A stretch of 64,000 nucleotides of DNA. Origin: Anolis sagrei (Eukaryota > Chordata > Lepidosauria > Squamata > Anolidae). Under the pieces are notes generated by a model that saw only the letters and a program-made list of their open reading frames with translations, was not told the origin of the DNA and made no database searches. The translations under genes and the position numbers were made by a program. Positions 11,404-22,668 of the stretch are shown here, one piece after another; the first letter of the stretch is position 1, and every line of letters begins with the position of its first letter. The stretch covers positions 170,670,040-170,734,039 of the forward strand of contig NC_090025.1 in NCBI RefSeq assembly GCF_037176765.1, in the 5' to 3' direction.

Positions 11404-12049
11404 AAATAAGAGCTCTAGAAGAAGACTTAATAACACCAGGTTGTAGTCCTGTCCTTTCTCTCCTGGGGTCTTTGACAAAAAGAGGTAAGAAATCATAATT
11501 CAGTTAGTCAAGATTTGTTTTGTCCCTAAATTATCACTGGAAAGGACTAGTTGTTAATATTATAGGAGACAAAAAGTAGTAGGCCAGATGTTCAAACCTA
11601 CAAAAAGATAGAAGCAAATGAGACTGAGAATCACAGATAATTTCTCAGATTGGATGTTGTGATGTTATGTTGCCAAATAACCTGTTATGTTATGATCTTG
11701 TCAAAATGATGGCAGTCTCGGGAAGGTGTCCTGTTTTCCCCAGGCAAAACACTACAGTGAGAACGATATGCAAAAGTGGCATTAATCATAACCATGTGAT
11801 GCTGTAAAGCATTTTGCTACCCTCTACTTTAATAGCTTTGTGCATGATTGCAGCCTATTTTAAGAGAAGCATAGAGGGATTCAGTTGTGTAGCTCCAATT
11901 AAAGTTAATGGAGTTGTTTTTGTACACCTAGGTTTTCACCTCGAGACATTTTAAGAGCGTTCAAAATATACATTACACATGCATAGTTGTCGAACAGGAT
12001 TCAAGCAAATTAATCCTGTGTTTCCTGAATATTATCATACCCTTTGTTA
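11404..12049. other. Non-coding DNA, nothing recognised
   Basis: No exon or named repeat seen. Confidence 0.35.
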
Positions 12050-12321
12050 GGAGCCCCCAGTGGCACAATGTGTTAAACCCTTGTGCCGGCAGGTCTGAAA
12101 ACCAACAGATTGGAGGTTCAAATCTGGAGAGAATGCGGATGAGTTCCCTCTGTCAGCTCCAGCTCCCCATATGGGGACATGAGAGAAGCCTCCCACAAGG
12201 ATGGTAAAACATTCTTAAAAATTGGGTGTCCTCTGGGTAACGTCCTTGCAGACGGCCAATTATCTCACACCAGAAGCGACTTGCAGTTTCTCAAGTTGCT
12301 CCTGACCAAAAAAAAAAAAAC
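12050..12321 (+). mobile_element. tRNA-type SINE (family A), full length
   Basis: Starts GGAGCCCCCAGTGGCACAAT, contains the GGTTCAAATC box B, and ends CAAGTTGCTCCTGACC followed by an A tract (12308-12320). The most complete copy in the window. Confidence 0.9.
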
Positions 12322-13440
12322 CCATCCCTTTTTGGGTTTACACAATGGGAAGAAATTCTCCCATTTTTATGCTTTTAAGGATCAGGTGTAAACACAGAAC
12401 AGATTCGGTTCTTATGGAAACCCAGCAATAATCACAACAGAAGGCAGAATAGTTTGTCCAGCAGCTCTCCAAAATCTTAGGCAAAGGCCTGAACTTTTAT
12501 ATTAGTATTAGATGTGATTAAACTTTAACTTTTGACCCTACCGCAAATCTATCTACTATCCAGCAATGCAGTATTGTTCAATTTTCTTGCTGGAAAGAAA
12601 CCGAAATCGGAATAGATTTTTTTGGACTATGACTCCTAGAATCATAAATCCTAAAGTGTACAATTTAAAAGAAAACTGTTGTAAGCTTTAGAAAGGAAAG
12701 TGCCTACTGTTACTGAAACGTTTCCAAGGAATTCTAAATTTAGTGGACCTTGGCCTCATCTAAAAATGTAAACTTTATCTTATTAAGTTGAGTGCATACA
12801 CTGGACTACTTAACATATTTTCTTTATGTGCTACCTATTGGATAGTCCGAGTATACATGCATGATAAATCTGAAAAAATTTGGTGGATCATAGAAAATAT
12901 CACACTGGGTTGTTGGCATTCTCGAGGGTTTGATTCCCGGAAAAAGAGGTTTCTTGTCTCTATCTTTGATTATGTATTTATACTAAATGATAACCATTTT
13001 TGCAGTTGCACACACAATCACACTCACCATCTATTTTTATCATACGTGGCAACACGAAATGAGCAGTGCCTCTAATGCAGATCCAATTTTTTTATAACCC
13101 AGATTAAGCTTTTAATTTATACTGGTCCTCAACCTTACAGCATTAGAGCCTAGAAACATGGTAAGTTATGCAGTATTTAGTCATCATTTTCGCTTCCTAC
13201 CCACTGGACACTGTTTGTATACTTAAGCACCATCAGTCTACATTTCAGTGATATTATTCCATTAAAACAAAGACCTAAGGATTATTTTCACTTATAACAG
13301 CACTTCTCTTTGCGAAGGGAGCAGGGGCTCAAGCTATTTTCAGTTCCTACTAATGTGTATGTAGATAAAATAATAAGCCTTGACAAGCACTTGACTGCCC
13401 TCTCCTTTGATTGTTTATATTAATTAATTAACTTGTTATT
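12322..13440. other. Non-coding DNA, nothing recognised
   Basis: AT-rich. The 95-codon open frame at 12788-13075 has no family resemblance and no splice or promoter context. Confidence 0.35.
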
Positions 13441-13700
13441 TTCATGTCAGAAGCGACTTGAGAAAGTGCAAGATGCTTCTGGTGTGAGAAAATTCGCCAT
13501 CTACAAGGACGTTGCTCAGAGGACGCCCGGATTATTGACATTTTACCATCCTATGGAAGGTTTCTCTCATGTTCTTACAAGAGAAGCTAGAGCTCAAGAG
13601 ATGGGAGTTTACCCAGCTCCCCGGATTTGAACTGCCAACCGTTCAGTCGATCAGTCCTACCAGCACAAGGGTTTAACCCATTGCACCACTGTGGGCTCCT
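13441..13700 (-). mobile_element. tRNA-type SINE (family A)
   Basis: - strand copy; on the + strand runs from CATGTCAGAAGCGACTTGAG to CACTGTGGGCTCCT. Confidence 0.85.
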
Positions 13701-14011
13701 ATGGTTTAAAGTTTAAGTGTGGTGTTGCTATCTTACATAGAAATGCAACTTACAAGTAACCAAATCAAAATACTCTGTGTACACAAATACACATATCCCT
13801 TTATATGGAAAATATTGTCTCTAAGCAATTTCTCCTAATCTAGTATTTACTAGATGTGTTGGAGTACTATTCCCATTATCCTCAGTTAGCATGGATGGTG
13901 CCAGGTTGGGAAAGGCAGGTCTAGACACTCCACAACTTAAAGAAGCACCATAGTTAATTGACACCATGAAGAGAGACAGAAAACAAATACAAATTATCAT
14001 GATCAATTATT

Positions 14012-15068
14012 TTATATGTGTCAGGAGCAACTTGAGAAACTGCAAACTAGAGGGAGCATACAACACCCCTATTAAAACAGCTTCATTGGCTGCCAATAAG
14101 TTGCCAAGCCAAATTCAAGGTGCAGGTTATGACCTATAAAGCCCTAAATGGTCTGGGCCCCTCCTATCTTCGCGATCACATCTCTTTCTATGAGCCAGCG
14201 CGAATTCTAAGATCTTCTGGGGAGGTCCTTCTTTTGCTTCCACCACTGTCACAAGCACGGTTGGTAGGGACGAGAGAGAGGGCCTTCTTGATGGTGGTCC
14301 CATGCCTCTGGAATGTCCTTTCAAGGGAAATGACAGCCTCCATCCCTCCCCTCTTTTTGTGAGAGCTTGAAGACCTGGTGGTTTTACCAAGCCTTTGGGA
14401 ATGACCAGTACTAGCCCAGCCCTGGACATTGTTAGAATCTGGCCTTGTACCTCCCACCTATTATCCCAGACGGTCCTCTTAATAGGCTATGGAAATGAGC
14501 AGCCACAGGCCCATAATTACTATTGCTGGTGGCCAGTTATGGCACTTTACCCTATTCCCTGGCCCCCCATATCTTGGTTTGTACTAGCCTCGGCCCGGCC
14601 CTTCTTAATTGCCTACGCCCAGTTTTGAAATCTTGGCCCTAACAGTAGGCATGAAGAACAGGTGGGATTACTTTTAATATATGTGTGTTGTTTTGATAAT
14701 TTTATCCATATGTTGTTTTGATAATTTTATGCTTATGTTGTTTACTCTGTATGTTTTGGTGTTTGTTACTTGGAAACTGCCCTGAGTCCCCTTGGGGAAA
14801 TAGAGCGGTATATAAATAAAGTTTTATTATTATTATTAAGTCACTTCTGGTGTGAAAAAATTGGCCGTCTATAAGGACGTTGCCCAGGGGACGCTGGATG
14901 TTTTAATGTTTTACCATCCTTGTGGGAGGCTTCTCTTACGTCCCTGCACAGGGATCTGGAGCTGACAGAGGGAGCTCATCGGCGCTCTCCTCAGATTTGA
15001 ATCTCCAACCTGTCGGTCTTCAGTCCTGCTGGCACAAGGGTTTAACCCATTGCACCATCAAGGACTCT
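14012..15068 (-). mobile_element. tRNA-type SINE (family A) split by an L2-like LINE
   Basis: The SINE 3' end (14012-14045, ending GAGAAACTGCAA) resumes at 14839 with GTCACTTCTGGTGTGA and runs to about 15068. The break lies inside the conserved CTGCAAGTCGCTTCTGG motif, so the LINE at 14046-14838 is younger than this SINE. Confidence 0.85.
14046..14838 (+). mobile_element. L2/CR1-group LINE, 3' fragment
   Basis: Translates as QVMTYKALNGLGPSYLRDHI and SSGEVLLLLPPLSQARLVGT, the C-terminal part of the reverse-transcriptase protein. Followed by a 3' UTR (CTGAGTCCCCTTGGGG, GCGGTATATAAATAAA) and an ATT repeat tail. Truncated at the 5' end. Confidence 0.85.
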
Positions 15069-15461
15069 AATCATGATCATGATCTACCTGAGAAAAAATA
15101 TTTGGTCTTGTGACAACTTAGCAATGAATACGTTAGGATTATTCACTCACAGACTACAGCCTACCTAGTCTTGAACAAGGCATGAATCTGACAAAGCAGA
15201 AGCTTACTGCTATAACAAATTTGCAAGATGCCACAAAACTTTTTTACTTCATTAAATAAACCAGTATATAGTGTGGTTTACATATTCTGATCTCGTTGTT
15301 AGTCCCTGACAGAGTAGAACTGTTAAATCAAATAGAGTAGACCAATTAAATGATTTATTATTCAACATTCGAATCAATTCATCTACTATAATTGGAACTA
15401 ACCAACAGGATGCAGACGTATATGTCAGCTGAGATTCATATGGGTATTTGTATATACGTAT

Positions 15462-15600
15462 ATGCCTTCAGGTCACCTGTTACTTATAGCAACCCATGAA
15501 TTTCATAGGGTTTTCTTAGGTAAGGAGTAGTCAGACGTGGTCTAGCGAGTTCTTTCCTCTGAAATATAGTCTGCAACAACTGGCACACATCTCCCATTCA
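15462..15600 (-). mobile_element. Sauria-type SINE fragment
   Basis: Contains, inverted, the Bov-B-type tail: CCCATGAATTTCATAGGGTT and TTCTTAGGTAAGGAGTAGTC. Confidence 0.7.
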
Positions 15601-16011
15601 AATACCAAACAGGGCTGACTGCATTCAGAGCCTAAATCAGCTCATGCATGATCACTTTGTAATGTCAGTTTAAAATCTGTGTTGACTAGGGTTGAGCTGA
15701 ATTCTCTGCTACAGGGAACAAAGATGAATGAATGGAAGACTGTCCCACCAACCATGCTCTGAAAGTCTTCTAACACTTCCTTGCTGGAGTAAAATAAATA
15801 TTCTAAAAGATGCTCCACACAGATCTACCTACATAGCTCTTCCTAGTTGATGGAGACCCCAAAATAGCCATCCACCCATTTTATCTTACTCTGAAGATTA
15901 CATCAGAGAAAGACAGATGAACTCGTTAGAAAGTTTGTTATTGTTGCCACTGTCTGCTGTGTGCCTAGTGAGTCTCCAAAACCAAGTGGGAATTTAAATC
16001 AGCCAGAGTCT

Positions 16012-16233
16012 TAGAGTGCATTTACACCATAGACATATGCAGTTTGACACTACTTTAATTTCCATGGCTCAATGCTATGGAATTCTGGGATCTGTAGTTT
16101 GATGAGGCACTAGAACACTTTGGCAAAAAAGTTACAATCCTTGTAAAGCTACAATGCCCACCATTCCATAACACTGAGCCATGGCAGTTAAAGTGGGGTC
16201 AAAATGCATGAAGTCTACAGTGTATATGCACCT
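16012..16233. mobile_element. Palindromic MITE (family X), complete
   Basis: The ends AGTGCATTTACACCATAGAC and (inverted) GTGCATATACACTGTAGAC pair. Inner arms GGCTCAATGCTATGGAATTC and CATAACACTGAGCCATGGC also pair. The whole 220 bp can form a hairpin. This family is the source of the minisatellite at 27.7 kb. Confidence 0.85.
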
Positions 16234-16449
16234 TTTTGTCCAATACTGAGACCCCTGCACAACGCTGGCTATTTTCTATCCCCAAATGTTTAGTTTAGAG
16301 GTGGGGGGGGGGGGGGTCCATCCTCTGACAAAGACATTGTAGGGAGACAATATGTGCTGGAAGGATCTCATTCTGAGAATTTGAGCCTAAATGGCTTTCC
16401 AAAGAGCTGTCTTGTTGTGACAATCACATCTTCTATAATGGATTTTTTT

Positions 16450-16711
16450 TTCATGCCAGGAGTGACTTGAGAAATTGCAAGTTGCTTCTGATGTGAGAGA
16501 ATTGGCCATCTGCAAGGACATTGCCAAGGGGACACCCGGATGTTTTGATGTTTTTACCATCCTTGTGGGAGGCTCCTCTCATGTCCCCGCATGGGGAGCT
16601 GGAGCTGACAGAGGGAACTCATCTGTGCTCTCCCCAAATTCGAACCTCCAACTTGTCAGTCTTCAATCCTGCTGGCACAAGGGTTTAACCCACTGTGCCA
16701 CTGAGGGCTCC
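16450..16711 (-). mobile_element. tRNA-type SINE (family A)
   Basis: Near full-length - strand copy from CATGCCAGGAGTGACTTGAG to CACTGAGGGCTCC. Confidence 0.85.
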
Positions 16712-17810
16712 ATAATGGATGAGTCTAAAGGACAGCCCACCCTTGAGAGCCAGGTATTTGTTGACCTCCTGTCTTAGTCCAAGGGGGTTATCAAAATATG
16801 ATGGAAACCAGAGCAATTGAGGTGAGGAGAGGTAACAGGGATGGGATGTCTGTGGTGCAACACCTTCCACCAGCATCAATGCTGATCAAATGCTTTCACA
16901 TAAATGAGCTTACAGCCTCTGCCACACTCTAGACAGCACAATAATATGTATTACTTAATGCAAAATGTTGTAAAGCAAGCCTTGTTGGATTCAGAGGTCT
17001 TCTCACTTATTTTGCAAAGTGGGGCTGTGGATATCTGCCCTGCCCTGAAAGCGCCACTGATGATGGATACATACATCTTTTAAACCAATTATATTATTGC
17101 TTTAAAAGAAAATTTAAAAACTCAGACTCTAACATTAATTGTTCTAAAGCTTAGAAAAAGTTACTTTTATGGACTCTGACTCTCAGAATGCCACCAGACA
17201 ACTTGGTCAGGATCCAAGCTGACTGGGGGATTCTGTGAGCTGTAGCCCAACAAGACAATGTTTCCAAGTTATGGATCTCCCACACAGTAACATGTGAATT
17301 ATATTTCCACAACCTTTCCCCTCCTTCTTTACTATTAATAACATCAGAACATTATTATTATTATTTATCTGCACTCACTTGATTCCTCACTGATAGTGGT
17401 GTAATCTTTTTGTTTTGCACCATGCTTGGATCCTTGCATGCTCTCAAGACATTGACAGCATCCACACAGTCCTGTGTTTTGTATTGGAAGAAAAGAATAT
17501 GTCATTTTATCTATCTGGTTGTCTTCACTGAGTACATCAGCTATTGTTTACCACTTACAAATAGCAGTTTCAGGTTTGTATGCTTATAAATTCTGCACAT
17601 TTCCTACTCATGTTTGGAAGATGACGCTTGGCACATTGACATTTCAGTCTCAAAATAGTAATGGCAAAGCACTGGTACCCCCAGAACCTGGAAATCTTTC
17701 TTTTAGGAACTGTAGTATCCCAAATCTGCTAGTTGCTATTAACAATCCCATACAGAGTAGGGAAGTTGTAATCTTAAAAAGTAACTTTCCCTAAATGTGG
17801 AAATCTCCAA

Positions 17811-17960
17811 ATGCACAGGCATAGCATTTATGTCACATACTTAGATTTGAACCAAGCATTTGATGAAGTCCCATATAGTATTCTGATTAGCAAGATATGG
17901 AATAGATGGGGAAACAGTCAGATAGATGCATGTCTGGTCAGGAAAGTGTGTTTAGAGTTG
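17811..17960 (+). mobile_element. CR1-type reverse-transcriptase fragment
   Basis: Translates as YVTYLDLNQAFDEVPYSILI, the CR1 motif usually read as YLDLSKAFDTVPH. Only a short piece remains. Confidence 0.6.
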
Positions 17961-18097
17961 GATTCATTGTCTGTAATTCCAGTTAGATCTTAAGTAGAAA
18001 GCTACAACATTCCCTAATGCCATTACTCCTCAATATTTTTATATATATGTTGCAGCAGGAGAAGCTCTTGAATAATGAAAACTATGAGTGTGCAATA

Positions 18098-18212
18098 TTT
18101 TTTTGTGTCAGGACAGCTTGAGAAACTGCAAGTCACACCTGGTGTGAGAGAATTGGCCATCTGCAAGGACATTGCCCAGGGTTCACTCGGATGTTTTGAT
18201 GTTTTACCATCC
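18098..18212 (-). mobile_element. tRNA-type SINE (family A), partial
   Basis: Only the 3' half is present (GAGAAACTGCAAGTCACACC and GAGAATTGGCCATCTGC). Confidence 0.75.
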
Positions 18213-18328
18213 CGCAAATGTAGAGAGATAACTGTAATGTCTGTGGCACATTTATTTCTCTGTTGTGTTAGAATGTCCTGGGATAATGTACAAGCAAACT
18301 ACCTCATATTTTCTATGGGTTGTTTGGA

Positions 18329-18943
18329 GAGGCTAGAACATTTATTGTAACATGCACAGATATCTATAACAACAATTACAAAAACTGTAGATTGCAGATC
18401 ACAATTTCTATATTCTAAGAGTTTCTACATTGAATGTAACATGAGAACATTCACACGATTAATTACAGACTGTTTATAATTGGAAGATAATGTTGTCGAA
18501 AGATCTTCTTCCATAAACAACCTTGTTGTGTGTCACTGTCACTGATGTTGTTTATGGAAGAAGATCTTTCGACAACATAGAAAGTGTTATTTTGTGCCAC
18601 TGTGCCGGATATTGTTTAACTGTTATTTTGGAAGCTCTAAGTTCATTGTGTTGACAAAATATTGATAAACCACGTGTCACTGTTTCTGATGTTGTTTATG
18701 GAAGAAGATCTTTCGATAATATAGGAAGTGTTATTTTGTGCCACTGTGCCTGACATTATTTAATTGTGATTTTGGAAGCTCTAGTTTTACTGTGTTAAAG
18801 TATTGAAAAATTATCTTCCAATTATAAACAGTCTGTAATTAATCGTGTGAATGTTCTCATGTTACATTCAATGTAGAAACTCTTAGAATATAGAAATTGT
18901 GATTTGCAATCTACAGTTTTTGTAATTGAGGCTAGAACATTTA
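18329..18943. mobile_element. Foldback element with long inverted arms and a 16-bp target duplication
   Basis: GAGGCTAGAACATTTA occurs at both ends (18329-18344 and 18928-18943). Inside, 18373-18491 is the inverse complement of 18810-18928 with one difference seen. A perfect 30-bp inverted pair lies at 18492-18521 and 18547-18576. Two direct repeats of period 144 start at 18530 and 18674. Inverted plus direct repeats with a long target duplication fit a non-coding copy of a Penelope-like element or a twin-primed retroelement; no coding sequence remains. Confidence 0.65.
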
Positions 18944-19194
18944 ACCTATAGCCTTGGATGGGGATGAATCTATAGTACAAGAAATCCCAGCATTCTTTAA
19001 GTACAGGCAGTCCACAACTTACAAACATGATAGGTTCTAAAGGTTTGTTCTTAAGTTGAATTTGTTTGTAAGTCAGAGCAGGTATATTTTGAAGTGTAAC
19101 TCCAGAACACACACACAGAGAGAGCAGGGTTAACACCCCTGTGGTTTTTATTTTGCTGTCTGTGTCCCTATTCACAAATGCAGTTTATCTGTCC

Positions 19195-19688
19195 AAATGT
19201 ATCTCCCTCTATGAGCCATCAAGGCGATTAAGATCTTCTGGCAAGGCCGTACTCTTGATGTCACTTCCTTCACAGGTGTGGTTGGTGGGTACAAGAGACA
19301 GGGCCTTCTCGGTGGTGGCCCCTTGGCTGTGGAACTCCCTCCCGAGTAAAATTAGATCAGCCCCTCCCTCCTGACCTTTAGGAAAACGCTAAAAATGTGA
19401 ATGTTCAATCAAGCATTCAATGAGTAATCTATCAGCACACTAAGAAAAGATGAAACAGTGCAACGACAAATCGGAATGGCCACTGTCTGCAATGTTGGAT
19501 TGTGTGATTTTAAATAATTGGCTTTAAGGTTTTATTATGTTTCAATGATTGTTTTAATGCTTATGTTTTTATTGTGTGTGTGGTTTTGGCATCCAATTGT
19601 TGCCTGTATATATATATGTCAGCCGTCTTGAGTCCCCTATGGGGCGAGACAGGCAGGGTATAAATACAATAAATAAATAAATAAATAT
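19195..19688 (+). mobile_element. L2/CR1-group LINE, 3' fragment
   Basis: Translates as ISLYEPSRRLRSSGKAVLLM and RDRAFSVVAPWLWNSLPSK. The 3' UTR has TGAGTCCCCTATGGGG and an AAAT-repeat tail. Confidence 0.85.
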
Positions 19689-20156
19689 TCAGAGGATTTC
19701 ACCTCACTCTCTGTCCCTGTGGTAATTGGATTTTGAAAAATCTAATTATCCCTCCCTAGTGAAATTAGAGCAGCCCCCTCCCCCCTGACATTCAGGAAGA
19801 CAGTAAAAACGTGGTTATGTGACCAAGCTTTTGAACAGCAAAACCCATAGTGCAATAAGATAATAAGGAATAGCAAACGAACCAATGGAACAACTATGGA
19901 CTTGATTCTGGGTGGTGGGATTTTAATAACTGTTTTAAAATCAAGTTGTTTATCGGTAGACTTTAATATTCATATTCATATTATTCATATTCATATTATT
20001 GTGTTATCAATGTTTTAATTTTTTTATCCTTTATGTCTAAATATTTTATGTTTAGGTTTTAATTTGGTTAGGTTAATTTATAGTTTTATGTTATTGTATG
20101 TACAGTACTGAATTTTGCCTTTATAATGTTGGAAACCACTTTGAGTTCCCTTAGGG

Positions 20157-20895
20157 CAGTGTTTCTCAATCTGGGGGTTTGGACCCCGGGGGGGGGGTCG
20201 CAAGGAGGTGTCAGAGGGGTTACCAAAGACCATCAGAAAACACAGTATTTTCTGTCAGTCATGGGAGTTCTGTGTGGGAAGTTTGGCCTAATTCTATCAT
20301 TGGTGGGGTTCAGAATGCTCTTGGATTGTAGGTGAACTATAAATCCCAGTAACTACAACCCCCAAATGTCAAGGTCTCTTTTTCCCAAATCCATCAGTAT
20401 TCACATTTGGGCATATTGAGTATCCCTGCCAAGTTTGGTCCAGATCTATCATTGTTTGTATCCACAGTGCTCTCTGGATGTAGGTGAACTACAACTCCAG
20501 ACTCAAGTTCAATGCCCAACAAACCCTTCCAGTATTTTCTGTTAGTCATGGGAGTTCTGTGTGCCAAGTTTGGTTCAATTCCATTGTTGGTGGAGTTCAG
20601 AATGCTCTTTTGACTGTAGGTGAACTATAAATCCCAGCAACTACAACTCCCAAACGACAAACTCAATCCCCGCTCAACCCCACCAGTGTTCAAATTTGGG
20701 TGTATCAGGTATTTGTGGCAAATTGGGTCAGTGAATGAAAACACATCTTGCATATCGGATATTTACATTACGATTCAGAACAGTAGCAAAAATACAGTTA
20801 TGAAGTAGCAATTAAAATAATGTTATGGTTGGGAGTCATCACAACATGACGAACTGTATTAAGGGTCGCAGCATTAGGAAAGTTGAGAAACACTG
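20157..20895. mobile_element. Non-autonomous hAT element with internal repeats
   Basis: Left end CAGTGTTTCTCAATCTGGGG, right end GTTGAGAAACACTG, exact 8-bp target duplication CCTTAGGG at 20149-20156 and 20896-20903. Interior has repeated segments around CAGTATTTTCTGT and GTCATGGGAGTTCTGTGTG. Sits in the 3' UTR of an L2-like LINE. Relatives: 36167-36565 and inside 51108-52217. Confidence 0.9.
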
Positions 20896-20935
20896 CCTTA
20901 GGGGGGAAAAGCAGTATATAAAAGTAGTAAATAAA

Positions 20936-21004
20936 AAATAAAATAATAATAATAAATAATAAAAATGTGGATTGTTGTGGAAACAATGACTCAGTGAAGT
21001 AGTA

Positions 21005-21043
<39 letters not shown>

Positions 21044-21083
21044 TAAAAATGTGGCTTGCTGTGGATACAATGACTCAGTGAAG
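20936..21083. repeat. Duplicated segment with (TAA)n tracts
   Basis: AAAATGTGG plus a segment ending ACAATGACTCAGTGAAG occurs twice (about 20961-20999 and 21045-21083), separated by a TAA microsatellite. Confidence 0.6.
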
Positions 21084-21802
21084 ACACCTTTCCCCCCATG
21101 ATAAAGGTCTTCCAGGAGTGAAAGTTGTTTGTAAGTCAGATGTTTGTAATTTGGGGACTGCCTGTATCTACGGAGTCTATATTCTCACTCCCAAGAACTC
21201 CATACGGCTAAACACAACACATATGAATGCACACACTGAATCTGAAAGTTGTTCAACAAATTGCATCAAGCCTTATTCCAGGTATTTTCAATATTGATGG
21301 AAGTGGGGAGGAGCTGGTGTTTTAAAATTGGAGATCTGCTTCGTGCTCCCACATTTAGCGTCACTCTTGGTGGCTTCAAATAAAAGCTCACTGAATCAAT
21401 GAATGGTGAGTCTGAACTTATGTTAAGGTTACCATATTTTGAAAAGCAAAAAATGAGGACACACTTGCCAGCTGTCTATTTCAAACTATTAATCACTATG
21501 GCAACTCCCACTTAACTTTCAACGCTCCTGCTATATAGACTGTGGTGATTGCTCCTAAACATCGCCTTCCTTGTATTTAAATAGTAGCAACTTTGCCTTC
21601 CCTTCTAAAGCTACCCAGACAGGATTTTTAGCCCTGAAAAGAAGGGCACCTAATAATGTTAATTTATGTATATCTCTTTCATCCAATGTGTCTACTCTAG
21701 TTGGGACTACCATTATGATTCAGTTATGAGCCCCTATTGAGTTACACTAAAACTCGATTGCTGTCAGTTTCCGGGCTGTATAGCAATGTTCCAGAAGCAT
21801 TC

Positions 21803-21847
21803 TCTCCTGACATTTCACCCACATCTACGGCAGGCATCCTCAGAGGT
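21803..21847 (-). ncRNA. Hammerhead ribozyme motif (diverged)
   Basis: On the - strand: ACCT, CTGAGGA, helix II with GTGGGT, GAAA, TGTC, AGGAG. The core is present; helix III would be a single U-G pair. Confidence 0.65.
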
Positions 21848-22530
21848 TGTGAGGTCTATTGGAAACTAGGCAAGTGGAGTTTATATATCTGTGGAACATC
21901 CAGGGTGGGAGAAAGAGCTCTTGTTTGCTTGAGGGAGGTATGAATGTTGCAATTGGCCACCTTGATTAGCATTTAATAGCCTTACAGCTACAAAGCCTGG
22001 CTACTTCCTGCCTGGAGGAGCCCTTTGTTGGGAGGTGTTGGGCTGGCCCTGATTGATTCCTGTCTAGAATTCACATTTTCTGAGTGTTGTTCTTTATTTA
22101 TTGTATTGATTTTAGTGTTTTTAAATACTGGTATCCAGATTTTGTTCATTTTCATAGTTTCTTCCTTTCTGTTGAAATTCTCCATATGCTTATGAATTTC
22201 AATGGCTCCTCAAGCATGTGGACAGTTTTCACCATGAAAATGAACAAAATCTGATGACCAGTATTTAAAAAATTCCAAAATCATGACAATAAATAAACAA
22301 CAACACTCAGAAATGTGGGGAATTCCAGACAGGAAACAATCTGGGCCAGCTCACACCTCCCAACAAAGGATTCCCCCAGACAGGAAGCAGCCAGACTTTG
22401 AAGCTGCAAGGCCATTTAAGGTGGCCAATTGCAACAGTCACACTTGCCTCAAGCAGACAAGAGTTGTTTCTCTTACCTTGGACATTCCACAGATATATAA
22501 ACTCCACTTTAGTTTCCAACAGACCTCACA

Positions 22531-22576
22531 ACCTCTGAGGATGCCTGCCGTAGATGTGGGTGAAACATCAGGAGAG
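22531..22576 (+). ncRNA. Hammerhead ribozyme motif (diverged)
   Basis: Order of parts: ACCT (helix I), CTGAGGA (core), TGCCTGCC...GTGGGT (helix II), GAAA (core), C-ATC (helix III and cleavage triplet), AGG (helix I). CpG-type changes lie in helices II and III; helix III loses its single base pair, so activity is doubtful. Confidence 0.65.
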
Positions 22577-22668
22577 AATGCTTCTGGAGCATGGCCATAC
22601 TGCCCGGAAAACTCACAACAACCCAGTGATTCTGGCCATGAAAGCCTTCGACAACAAAATACACTAAA

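Larger units (their letters stand above)
19004..21164. mobile_element. Tc1/mariner-type MITE carrying nested insertions
   Basis: Ends CAGGCAGTCCACAACTTACA and (right) ATTTGGGGACTGCCTG, flanked by TA (19002-19003, 21165-21166). The same element is uninterrupted at 3461-3860. The extra length is two L2-like LINE pieces (19195-19688 and about 19750-21045), the second holding a hAT element. Confidence 0.75.
21755..22668. mobile_element. Head-to-head pair of ribozyme-bearing repeats (Penelope-like, probable)
   Basis: A - strand copy (21755 to about 22220) faces a + strand copy (about 22235-22668). Shared landmarks: GATATATAAACTCCACTT (TATA-like), CAACAGACCTCACAACCTC, the ribozyme motif, CATGGCCATACTGCCCGG and ATGAAAGCCTTCGACAACA. 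Head-to-head copies are a known arrangement of Penelope-like elements, which often carry hammerhead ribozymes. No reverse-transcriptase or GIY-YIG coding sequence is visible, so the family name is inferred. Confidence 0.6.

Noticed and set aside
12050-12130. tRNA gene
   Set aside because: Box A and B resemble a tRNA but the sequence is the head of a dispersed SINE and does not fold into a full cloverleaf.
18492-18576. Another hammerhead ribozyme in the foldback element
   Set aside because: CTGATG is present but followed by TT instead of the core A, and there is no properly placed GAAA before a cleavage triplet.
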